A stretch of DNA of 13,108 bases from Candidatus Magasanikiibacteriota bacterium (GTDB lineage Bacteria; Patescibacteriota; Patescibacteriia; Magasanikbacterales; UBA922): NCBI GenBank assembly GCA_023246565.1, contig JAHFIE010000031.1, positions 1 through 13,108 of the forward strand, written 5' to 3'. Shown piece after piece: positions 4,968-10,684 of the stretch. The notes beneath the pieces are model-generated. The model had not been told where the DNA came from. It did not search any database and saw only the letters and a program-made list of their open reading frames with translations. The translations under genes and the position numbers were made by a program. Within the stretch, counting starts at the first letter, position 1; each line of letters opens with the position of its first letter.

Positions 4968-6558
4968 AGTGTTCTACATCTTCATTAAAATAATCAAGTT
5001 CAATGCCGACTTTTCGGAACATTTCTTCACTTTCTTGTCCGGCATGATAGCGTTTTTCACAAACCACACGTTTGATCCCAGCATTGATAATCATCCGGCA
5101 ACAGGCAGCACAGGGTGTCATTTTGGAATATATAGTTCCCTTATCAATACCAATACCAAGTTTAGCAGCCTGTACAATGGCGTTTTGTTCAGCATGCGCA
5201 GTGCGAACACAGTGTTGACTCTCATGTCCATCCTCGTGGATAACGGTTTTCATTTGATGTCCGATTTCGTCGCAGTGTTGCAGACCTGCTGCTGAGCCAA
5301 CATAACCGGTTACTAAAATTTGTTTGTCACGCGCAATAACACAACCCGAGCGACCACGGTCACAGGTAGCCCGTTTGGCTACAGCTCGGGCGATTTCCAT
5401 AAAATATTCATCCCAACTGGGACGGACAAAGGTTGGTTCATGGGTACTTGTTGTATTCGTTTGATCTAATGGTAATATTCGGCCGTTTATAGCATCAACT
5501 TCTATTTGATCCCCATTTTTTAACAAGGTCATAGCGTTTTTAACTCCAACCAGACAAGGTTTCCCTAATTCTCGGCTCACAATCGCGGCATGAGAAAGAA
5601 TCGTGCCTTGTTCAGTTACAATTGCTGCTGCCCGTTGCATAAGGGGGACATAGTCTACCGTAGTCATGGGGCAAAGGAGAATTTCTCCATCAACAAATTC
5701 AGTATTTGCAGGATCAAGAACCAGGCGAACACGACCACGTGCCTGTCCACGACTCGCAATCGTGCCGGTTAATTCGGTACTTCCAATTTCAGATTTTGGT
5801 GCAGCAACATCATCTGCCAGTAGAGTATACAAAAATCGGTTGTAATCAATAAATTCCACTCGGTAGTGGGGATCAGGCACAGCAAATTCAAAATAACCTT
5901 TTAAATATCCTCGGGCAGTAAATTCAGCATTAAGTTTATCCTTTAATTTTGTTCGTATGGATGGATCAGTGACATGCAATGCCTCGAGTGCTTCGCGCAT
6001 GGTAGCAAGTGCGTCTTGGTTTGATTCAGAGAATTGCCAATTATGGTAATCAAAGAAAAAATTGATTGGTGGTTTTTCATACATTCCTTGGGTCAATTGC
6101 CAATGAAGCCCAGGAGTTAATTCACCGAGTACTCCGGCATCAGTTACTAAAAAAATTGCAGACCAGCGTGAGTCTGATGGGTGAGGCACAACTTCCACTC
6201 GATAAACATCAGGGTCAATGTTTTGTTCGTGGAACCAGATTAAATTTTCATGAAGAGTCTTGCCTCGAACGCGAAGTTTTGGTAATTCTGGTTTTGTAGG
6301 AACCAAACGCAGAGCGCATTTTTCATTGCCTTTACGATTGAGGATATCCGTAAAAAGCGGTGTTTTATCCACAATATCCCGGGCTGTCATTCGTTCCGGA
6401 CGATCATAGTTAAATCCAATGGTTTGGTACAAGATTTCCATTCTATCCCGCTTTGTATTGTCCTCTAGTCGAAAGGCTTCTGCAGAGCGATGATTGATTT
6501 TTTCGAGCCATTCCGTGAGGGAGGGCATGGCCTTGTCCACGATTTCAGAAATAGGCAT
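4954..6558 (-). CDS. Fusion protein: unknown N-terminal domain, PEP-utilising-enzyme swivelling (phosphohistidine) domain, dCMP deaminase
   Basis: A 534-residue protein in three parts. (1) Residues 1-260 are not assigned. Short blocks such as RVRGKTLHENL, RWSAIFLVTDAGVLGELTPG and YRVEFIDYN recall proteins with a PEP-synthase-type ATP-grasp region, but the full ATP-grasp motifs are not seen. (2) Residues 263-365 are a phosphohistidine swivelling domain: GQARGRVRLV, then EQGTILSHAAIVSRELGKPC with the phospho-acceptor His323. (3) Residues 381-526 are a dCMP deaminase (ComEB type): HAEQNA (455-460) with the zinc ligand His455 and catalytic Glu457, and PCAACC (482-487) with zinc ligands Cys483 and Cys486; Cys429 and Cys450 match conserved positions for a second metal. 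The deaminase makes dUMP from dCMP, feeding thyA downstream. It is the first gene of the dTTP set and overlaps the kinase by 14 bases. A fusion of these domains is not one I know. Confidence 0.88.
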   Translation of the reverse strand: MPISEIVDKAMPSLTEWLEKINHRSAEAFRLEDNTKRDRMEILYQTIGFNYDRPERMTARDIVDKTPLFTDILNRKGNEKCALRLVPTKPELPKLRVRGKTLHENLIWFHEQNIDPDVYRVEVVPHPSDSRWSAIFLVTDAGVLGELTPGLHWQLTQGMYEKPPINFFFDYHNWQFSESNQDALATMREALEALHVTDPSIRTKLKDKLNAEFTARGYLKGYFEFAVPDPHYRVEFIDYNRFLYTLLADDVAAPKSEIGSTELTGTIASRGQARGRVRLVLDPANTEFVDGEILLCPMTTVDYVPLMQRAAAIVTEQGTILSHAAIVSRELGKPCLVGVKNAMTLLKNGDQIEVDAINGRILPLDQTNTTSTHEPTFVRPSWDEYFMEIARAVAKRATCDRGRSGCVIARDKQILVTGYVGSAAGLQHCDEIGHQMKTVIHEDGHESQHCVRTAHAEQNAIVQAAKLGIGIDKGTIYSKMTPCAACCRMIINAGIKRVVCEKRYHAGQESEEMFRKVGIELDYFNEDVEHYANQ

Positions 6559-6598
6559 ATAGTCAAATAACGGATAACAAATAACATGGTGCAGAAGA

Positions 6599-6627
6599 AT
6601 CTTAGCAAAAGGTCAATATTGTGGCAA
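6599..6627 (-). promoter_or_regulatory. Promoter for the deaminase-led dTTP gene set
   Basis: On the minus strand TTGCCA (6622-6627), a 17-base spacer and TAAGAT (6599-6604) preceded by TG (extended -10). The start point would be near 6592, giving a leader of about 35 bases before the ATG at 6558. It is divergent from the promoter of the zinc-ribbon gene. Confidence 0.55.
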
Positions 6628-6687
6628 TACAAAGATTTTTTTGGTTAAAATATCAGTATCATCCTTGAATTTTATTCAATGTCTTTG

Positions 6688-6716
6688 TTGACGAAAAAAT
6701 TAGAAAGGCGTTTAAT
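6688..6716 (+). promoter_or_regulatory. Promoter for the small zinc-ribbon gene
   Basis: TTGACG (6688-6693), a 17-base spacer, and TTTAAT (6711-6716): five of six consensus bases in each box. Transcription would start about 6723, inside the upstream open frame that begins at 6679, which argues that the gene starts at 6742 instead. Confidence 0.65.
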
Positions 6717-6741
6717 TAAGGGAAATTCTTTGGAGGTGGGA

Positions 6742-6927
6742 ATGAAAAGGCGCGCGCGACGAGGGAACCGGTGGACTGGTCAACAACGACCATTGCCCAC
6801 ACCCGTGGGCAACAACAAGCTTGCTTCTTCCAAGAAGCAGTACAGAAGAACAAAACCCCTCAATTGCCACGTCTGTGGCGCAGAGATCCCTCGAGGATCA
6901 GAAGACTGCAGAGCCTGCGCCTGGTGA
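6742..6927 (+). CDS. Small basic zinc-ribbon protein, unknown role
   Basis: A 61-residue protein. The N-terminus is strongly basic (MKRRARRGNRW), the middle is Pro/Gln/Lys-rich, and the C-terminus is a CxxC-x10-CxxC zinc ribbon (CHVCGAEIPRGSEDCRACAW). The arrangement (basic tail then CxxC pair) resembles ribosomal protein bL32 in layout only; the bL32 sequence signature is not present. The start at 6742 has a strong SD (GGAGGTG at 6732-6738), and a promoter and terminator bracket it exactly, so it is very probably a real single-gene transcript. By my count the coding region is about 56% GC, well above its neighbours, and it is the only plus-strand gene between two minus-strand blocks. Nucleic-acid or ribosome binding is plausible from charge and zinc ribbon but unproven. 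Confidence 0.75.
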   Translation: MKRRARRGNRWTGQQRPLPTPVGNNKLASSKKQYRRTKPLNCHVCGAEIPRGSEDCRACAW

Positions 6928-6935
6928 TTCTACAG

Positions 6936-7004
6936 AAAACAGCACCATTCAACCTTTGTATCTTATTTTGGGTATAAAGGTTGGAGGTTCGGTGCTGTTT
7001 TTTT
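6936..7004 (+). terminator. Two-tier hairpin terminator after the zinc-ribbon gene
   Basis: Outer stem AAAACAGCACC (6936-6946) pairs perfectly with GGTGCTGTTTT (6991-7001), followed by more T. Nested inside, CAACCTTTGTA (6950-6960) pairs with TATAAAGGTTG (6973-6983) with one G-U. It begins 8 bases after the stop codon. The size and layering are greater than a simple intrinsic terminator, so a stable 3' RNA fragment is possible. Confidence 0.75.
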
Positions 7005-7012
7005 GATTATTC

Positions 7013-7040
7013 AAAAACACTCCTTTTCAGAAGTGTTTTT
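7013..7040. terminator. Bidirectional terminator between the zinc-ribbon gene and rplA
   Basis: AAAAACACT (7013-7021) and AGTGTTTTT (7032-7040) form a 9-base stem with an A-run on one side and a T-run on the other, so it can act on both strands. It lies 9 bases beyond the rplA stop and backs up the plus-strand hairpin. Confidence 0.75.
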
Positions 7041-7049
7041 TTATTTATT

Positions 7050-7733
7050 TTATTGCGCGATTTCCACTTTTACACTCGGCCCCATGGCACTAGTGAGGAA
7101 AACATATTGGAGATACGTACCTTTGGCACTGTGTGGTTTTACTCGTTTTAAAGCATCGATGAACGCAGTAAAGTTTTCTTTTAATTGGTCCTCGGAAAAA
7201 CTCACTTTTCCAATGACTTGATGCACGTTCGCTCCGTCGTCGTTTTTAAAGGCTGCCTTACCTTTTTTAAGTTCAGTCACCATTTTTTTAACATCCGGGC
7301 CTACGGTTTCAGTTTTTGGATTTGGCATTAAACCTTTTGGACCCAAGACTTTGGCAGCTAAAGCCATCTTGGGCATCATGTCAGGAGTTGCGACTGCGAT
7401 ATCAAATTCAATTTTTAAAGATCCATCTTTAATTTTTTTAATATCTTCTTCGCCATACACAAAATCAGCACCAGCTTCAGTAGCTGTTTTTTCATTATTG
7501 GGGCCAACGAACGCTGCGATTTTTTTCATTTTGCCCGTACCATGAGGTAAGGCAACCGTGGCACGGATTTGCTGGTCACTTTTGGAAGGATCAATGCCAA
7601 GTTTGGCATGGATTTCCACTGAAGCATTGAATTTGACCGTACTGGTTTGTTTGACGAGTGCAATTGCTTCGTCAAGGGTATATGTCTTGGTCTTGTCGAC
7701 CAAGGCATTAAGAGCCTGCATGCGTTTGGACAT
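7050..7733 (-). CDS. rplA: Ribosomal protein uL1
   Basis: Large-subunit protein that binds the L1 stalk of 23S rRNA and helps move deacylated tRNA out of the E site; it often represses its own mRNA. The 227 residues are full length. The signature LGPKGLMPNPKT (130-141) is intact, together with KFNASVEIHAKLGID (34-48) in the RNA-binding domain and the C-terminal GTYLQYVFLTSAMGPSVKVE. The ATG at 7733 has no SD. It usually follows rplK directly, but here two unrelated genes separate them, and rplA has its own consensus promoter and a 66-base leader with a hairpin. No rplJ or rplL follows; a terminator and the opposing zinc-ribbon gene do. Confidence 0.97.
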   Translation of the reverse strand: MSKRMQALNALVDKTKTYTLDEAIALVKQTSTVKFNASVEIHAKLGIDPSKSDQQIRATVALPHGTGKMKKIAAFVGPNNEKTATEAGADFVYGEEDIKKIKDGSLKIEFDIAVATPDMMPKMALAAKVLGPKGLMPNPKTETVGPDVKKMVTELKKGKAAFKNDDGANVHQVIGKVSFSEDQLKENFTAFIDALKRVKPHSAKGTYLQYVFLTSAMGPSVKVEIAQ

Positions 7734-7745
7734 AGCTGGATGTTA

Positions 7746-7787
7746 GTGGTACGTGCCTAGGGTACGATTGGCGTCTCCTAGTCCCAC
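7746..7787 (-). promoter_or_regulatory. rplA leader hairpin, candidate L1 autoregulatory site
   Basis: In the transcript, GUGG (7784-7787) pairs with CCAC (7746-7749) and CUAGG (7777-7781) with CCUAG (7757-7761). An asymmetric internal loop separates them: GA on one side and GCACGUA on the other. L1 operators are known to copy the 23S L1-stalk binding site, which is likewise two short helices with an asymmetric loop. The strands GGUGGGA and UACCAC here recall those at the base of the L1 stalk in E. coli 23S rRNA, compared from memory. Confidence 0.5.
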
Positions 7788-7805
7788 CGAGTAAATAATG
7801 ATCAG

Positions 7806-7834
7806 TTTATACCTTTTTTTGAGAGGGTTGTCAA
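7806..7834 (-). promoter_or_regulatory. rplA promoter
   Basis: On the minus strand, a perfect TTGACA (7829-7834), a 17-base spacer, and TATAAA (7806-7811). The start point would be near 7799, giving a leader of about 66 bases. This makes rplA an independent transcription unit. Confidence 0.85.
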
Positions 7835-7845
7835 GTGTCTGTATA

Positions 7846-7874
7846 GTTCACCCTATGAGGTGACAAAGGTGAAC
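7846..7874. repeat. Short inverted repeat upstream of the rplA promoter
   Basis: GTTCACC (7846-7852) and GGTGAAC (7868-7874) flank CTATGAGGTGACAAA. The alternative pairing TCACC/GGTGA is nested within. It lies right after the symporter stop codon and 12 bases before the -35 box of rplA, so it could be a weak terminator of the upstream unit or an operator. No T-run follows. Confidence 0.35.
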
Positions 7875-7880
7875 TCGGCT

Positions 7881-8834
7881 CTAGGCAACGATTACCCGAC
7901 GTGCTTCGAATCTTTCTCGAATACGATTAAATATCGGGAATAATAGTGCCCAAGGAAACATGGCGAGAATTAAGATCGATGTTACGTCTGGATTCTGTAT
8001 GAATTTTTGCGCGATATAAATTGCAAGGGTTATGTTCATATACGTAAGGCAAATACTCATGGTAACATGTTCTTTTTTTGTGGAGTGGTACGCCAGAAAA
8101 AATCCAGCAATGTGCATGAGACAAAAAAATACTGTGGTAATGATTAACCATGTTACGTGCATAACCATAGTCTGGGAAGAAAACGAAAAAGGTTGCGAGG
8201 CTATTACACCGATTAATAATAAAGCAAGACACAAGACTGATATTGGTTTTGAAATTCGCCCAATTTTTTTTGTTTGTGTTGGTAGAAAATAACTGGTTAT
8301 TTGGGCGAGCACAAAGGGGACAATAATAATGGTTACAAGATTTAAAAACATGGCAACAAAATCAACCGTGACATTCGTATTGGCCGTAAGTTGAATAAGT
8401 GCTGGAATCGTAAGCGGACATAGCAAAGATGTGGTGACGGTCAAAAATAGAGCAAGTCCTGGCTTGCCGTGGGCTAGTTCTGTGAGAAGGGGTGCGGTCA
8501 TACCAGTGGGCATGGCAGCAAGAATAATAAAGGCTAGGGTAATATCCCATGGCAGAATCCATTTGAGGCCATAGACAAGAAGGGGGAAGATGATCAGCAT
8601 GTAAACATTGGCACGGAGTAATAAACCAATTTCTTTGTGTATATCGTGGAATATTGTTTGGTTAATTTTAAGCGCGCTGAAGAAAAAAATGATTTGTAAA
8701 AATATTCCAGTATAAGGAGTTAAAAAAATTCCCCAAGTAGGGAATGAAATACCAAGAACAAGAGCTGTGAGTACTATGATGGTGTATGAATCAGTAATCT
8801 TATTTAATAGTCGTTGTAATGACGAGCTACTCAT
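7881..8834 (-). CDS. Bile acid:Na+ symporter (BASS/SBF) family membrane protein
   Basis: A 317-residue polytopic membrane protein with about nine to ten hydrophobic helices covering most of residues 17-305, in the pattern of the BASS/ArsB-Acr3 transporter fold. The family's helix-break region is visible as AAMPTGMTAPLLTELAHGKP followed by ALFLTVTTSLLCPLTIPAL, corresponding to the crossing helices of the two repeats. The substrate cannot be told; members move bile acids, keto acids, pantoate or other organic anions. The start at 8834 overlaps the stop of the dehydrogenase gene by 4 bases (ATGA), so the two are translationally coupled. A link between a 2-hydroxyacid dehydrogenase and an organic-acid carrier is plausible: the carrier could move the hydroxy- or keto-acid. 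The unit sits between rplK and rplA, an unusual place. Confidence 0.85.
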   Translation of the reverse strand: MSSSSLQRLLNKITDSYTIIVLTALVLGISFPTWGIFLTPYTGIFLQIIFFFSALKINQTIFHDIHKEIGLLLRANVYMLIIFPLLVYGLKWILPWDITLAFIILAAMPTGMTAPLLTELAHGKPGLALFLTVTTSLLCPLTIPALIQLTANTNVTVDFVAMFLNLVTIIIVPFVLAQITSYFLPTQTKKIGRISKPISVLCLALLLIGVIASQPFSFSSQTMVMHVTWLIITTVFFCLMHIAGFFLAYHSTKKEHVTMSICLTYMNITLAIYIAQKFIQNPDVTSILILAMFPWALLFPIFNRIRERFEARRVIVA

Positions 8835-9835
8835 ACAACATTATTTTGAGTTTTTCCTGACCGCCATGTTTTAAGATTATGTAATGATGTGTCAATGATT
8901 CTGTAGATTGCTTCGATGGTGTTGAATGCGTTGTGCGGAGTAACAATGGTTTTTGGGTGATCAATGAGCATGGCATTAATCAAACTCGTTTTTACTCGAC
9001 ATTCGCTGCATTTTTCACTAAAAATAAGAACAGGGTCTCGCATTACTTCTTCATCTTCAAGAACATCAAGGCCAGCGCCAGCAATGGTATTTTTTTGTAA
9101 GCCTTCGAGAAGTGCTTCTCCGTCAAGAAGACCACCTCGCGAAGTGTTAATGATGTAACAACTTGGTTTGACTTTGGCAAGATTTTTTTTGTTTAATAGA
9201 TGATGGGTCTCTTTGAGCAGGGGGACGTGTAAGGTAATAATGTCTGCGGTTTTAAGGAGTTTGTCTAGCGTGACATACGGGAATTTGTGTTCTTTCGCAA
9301 AAACTTTATTCGGGAATGGGTCATACGCGATAATATTCATTTCAAATCCTTGGATCATACGAATGAGTTGTTGACCAATTTTACCCGTGCCAATAACACC
9401 CAAAGTTTTTCCTTGTAAATCAAACCCACGCATCCCATGATAGTCATAATTTCCTTCTTTGACCCGCTTCACTGATTCAAATAATTTTTTCGATAGGGCT
9501 AATATGAGGGTAAGCGCATGTTGCGCAACCGTATAATCACCATATGTTGGCACATTGCACACAGGAATCCCACGACGTTTTGCTTCGGCTAAATCTACAT
9601 GATCAAAACCTGTTGAAAAAGTAATAATTAATTGTAATTTTGGTAGTGCTGCGAATACATCCTTGGTAATTTTAGAATCCGTGAACACGCCGAGAATTTC
9701 GGTTTTAGGATCAAGTTTTTCTTTGGTTAAAACTCCGGGAATAATGCGGTGTGGCAAGTCTTTGACTTTTTGAGAAACGTATTTTGTGAGGTCGGGAGTG
9801 AGACTGAGAAAAAAGAGAGCAAAAGTTTTTTTCAT
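8831..9835 (-). CDS. D-2-hydroxyacid dehydrogenase, D-lactate dehydrogenase-like
   Basis: NAD-dependent oxidoreductase that interconverts a 2-keto acid and a D-2-hydroxyacid, for example pyruvate and D-lactate, which would reoxidise NADH in a fermentative cell. From the ATG at 9835 it is 334 residues, the family length. The Rossmann motif GVIGTGKIGQ (147-156) is followed by the acidic NAD-selecting YDP (171-173). The catalytic triad is visible: Arg233 in NTSRGGLLDGE, a Glu in LDVLEDEE (around 260-263), and His301 in VTPHNAFN. Residues 276-283 carry an insert with CSEC near the active site. The frame is open to an ATG at 9886, but the added MKGVIGSRSVVYSCTKN is not family-like. The exact substrate is uncertain. 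It shares an ATGA overlap with the symporter. Confidence 0.92.
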   Translation of the reverse strand: MKKTFALFFLSLTPDLTKYVSQKVKDLPHRIIPGVLTKEKLDPKTEILGVFTDSKITKDVFAALPKLQLIITFSTGFDHVDLAEAKRRGIPVCNVPTYGDYTVAQHALTLILALSKKLFESVKRVKEGNYDYHGMRGFDLQGKTLGVIGTGKIGQQLIRMIQGFEMNIIAYDPFPNKVFAKEHKFPYVTLDKLLKTADIITLHVPLLKETHHLLNKKNLAKVKPSCYIINTSRGGLLDGEALLEGLQKNTIAGAGLDVLEDEEVMRDPVLIFSEKCSECRVKTSLINAMLIDHPKTIVTPHNAFNTIEAIYRIIDTSLHNLKTWRSGKTQNNVV

Positions 9836-9992
9836 ATTTTTGGTACAAGAGTAAACGACTGACCGGGAGCCAATCACCCCCTTCATCGCTGTTCGTTCGG
9901 AGTATGGTGTATTTATGCATCACTCACTAACTAATTTTAGAGCTTTATTGTAAAAATTTGAGCGTTATTTAAATCATTAATCTATTCCTATC

Positions 9993-10069
9993 TGTCATTC
10001 TGGCGAAAGCCAGAATCCAGTATTTATTAATTCATGTAATTCTGGATTCTGGCTTTCGCCAGAATGACA
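9993..10069. repeat. Inverted doublet of the palindromic repeat, copies 4 and 5
   Basis: The 28 bases at 9993-10020 and the 28 at 10042-10069 are exact reverse complements, separated by an AT-rich 21-base spacer. Each arm is itself a hairpin (TTCTGGC..GCCAGAA), so the doublet could fold either as two small hairpins or as one long one. This doublet arrangement is that of REP doublets/REPINs in other bacteria. Confidence 0.85.
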
Positions 10070-10147
10070 CTACTTAACAATGGATCCTGATTGGAGTTTA
10101 CTTGGATGAAAATGATACAGAATGACAGGGAACGATTTAAGTAGTAT

Positions 10148-10177
10148 AACAAAAGACCCGCCACGTGGCGAGCCTTT
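10148..10177 (-). terminator. rplK terminator
   Basis: On the minus strand AAAGGCTCGCCAC and GTGGCGGGTCTTT form a 13-base stem with two G-U pairs, followed by TTTTG. It begins 20 bases after the rplK stop and separates secE-nusG-rplK from the dehydrogenase unit. Confidence 0.8.
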
Positions 10178-10196
10178 GATTTTGGAATGTGAGTAA

Positions 10197-10622
10197 TTAA
10201 CCTTCGATGGTTACTCCCATTTGTCGGGCAGTACCCATAACCATGTTCATGGCGGCTTCAACGGTGTTGCAATTCATGTCCACCATTTTCTTTTCTGCGA
10301 TTTCACGTACTTGCTTCATGGTGAGTTTACCAACCTTATCTTTGAGTGGAGAACCAGAACCTTTTTTGATTCCAGCGACTTTTTTAATGAGTTCGCCCAT
10401 GGGCGCTACCTTCATGATAAAGGTAAAGCTACGGTCATCGTAAACATTGATAATCACGGGGACGACTTCACCTTTTTTGTCTTGAGTGGCATCATTAAAT
10501 TCTTTACAAAATCCTTGAATGTTGACACCATGTTGACCAAGCGCTGGACCAACTGGTGGTGCTGGATTGGCTGCTCCACCAACGATCTGGAGTTTAATTT
10601 GTGTGACAAGTTTTTTGGCCAT
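10197..10622 (-). CDS. rplK: Ribosomal protein uL11
   Basis: Large-subunit protein at the GTPase-associated centre, binding 23S rRNA helices 43-44. The 141 residues are the standard length. MAKKLVTQIKLQI, then GGAANPAPPVGPALGQHGVN is the N-terminal domain with the conserved Pro-rich hinge; SFTFIMKVAP and the C-terminal KVGKLTMKQVREIAEKKMVD then MNCNTVEAAMNMVMGTARQM are the RNA-binding domain signature. The ATG at 10622 is preceded only by an A-run, with a perfect TATAAT 7 bases upstream, so a leaderless transcript from an internal promoter is possible besides readthrough from nusG 62 bases away. A terminator and a repeat doublet follow instead of the usual rplA. Confidence 0.97.
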   Translation of the reverse strand: MAKKLVTQIKLQIVGGAANPAPPVGPALGQHGVNIQGFCKEFNDATQDKKGEVVPVIINVYDDRSFTFIMKVAPMGELIKKVAGIKKGSGSPLKDKVGKLTMKQVREIAEKKMVDMNCNTVEAAMNMVMGTARQMGVTIEG

Positions 10623-10629
10623 ATTTTTT

Positions 10630-10635
10630 ATTATA
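10630..10635 (-). promoter_or_regulatory. Consensus -10 box just upstream of rplK
   Basis: A perfect TATAAT on the minus strand, separated from the rplK ATG by AAAAAAT. If used, transcription would begin at or next to the start codon. There is no good -35 at 16-18 bases, so this is tentative. Confidence 0.35.
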
Positions 10636-10642
10636 GTACATT

Positions 10643-10674
10643 TTGCCGAGAAGCGTTCTGTGAAGAACCGGCAA
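10643..10674 (-). promoter_or_regulatory. Branched hairpin between nusG and rplK
   Basis: TTGCCG pairs with CGGCAA at the ends, and inside GTTCT pairs with AGAAC, with a six-base bulge (GCTTCT) on one side. It lies 10 bases beyond the nusG stop. It may be an RNA-processing site, a weak terminator or a protein-binding leader for rplK. Confidence 0.45.
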
Positions 10675-10684
10675 GTAACTTTTA

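Larger units (their letters stand above)
9887..10196. other. 310-base intergenic region between the dehydrogenase gene and rplK
   Basis: No coding sequence. It contains the rplK terminator (10148-10177), an inverted pair of the palindromic repeat (9993-10069) and a tail (10070-10125) that resembles the sequence after repeat copy 1. The 100 bases next to the dehydrogenase gene should hold its promoter, but I see no convincing -35/-10 pair there. Confidence 0.7.

Noticed and set aside
6679..6741. Upstream in-frame start for the zinc-ribbon gene
   Set aside because: The -35 and -10 boxes lie within this stretch, and a strong SD precedes the ATG at 6742.
6742..6927. Ribosomal protein bL32
   Set aside because: Layout is similar (basic N-terminus, CxxC pairs), but the VPKRR start and the CP-CG...H--C--CG-Y ending of bL32 are missing.
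9836..9886. 17-residue N-terminal extension of the dehydrogenase
   Set aside because: Not like the family; the ATG at 9835 begins the conserved first strand.
9993..10069. CRISPR-like repeat pair
   Set aside because: The units are inverted rather than direct, only two occur together, and other copies are scattered with irregular spacing.
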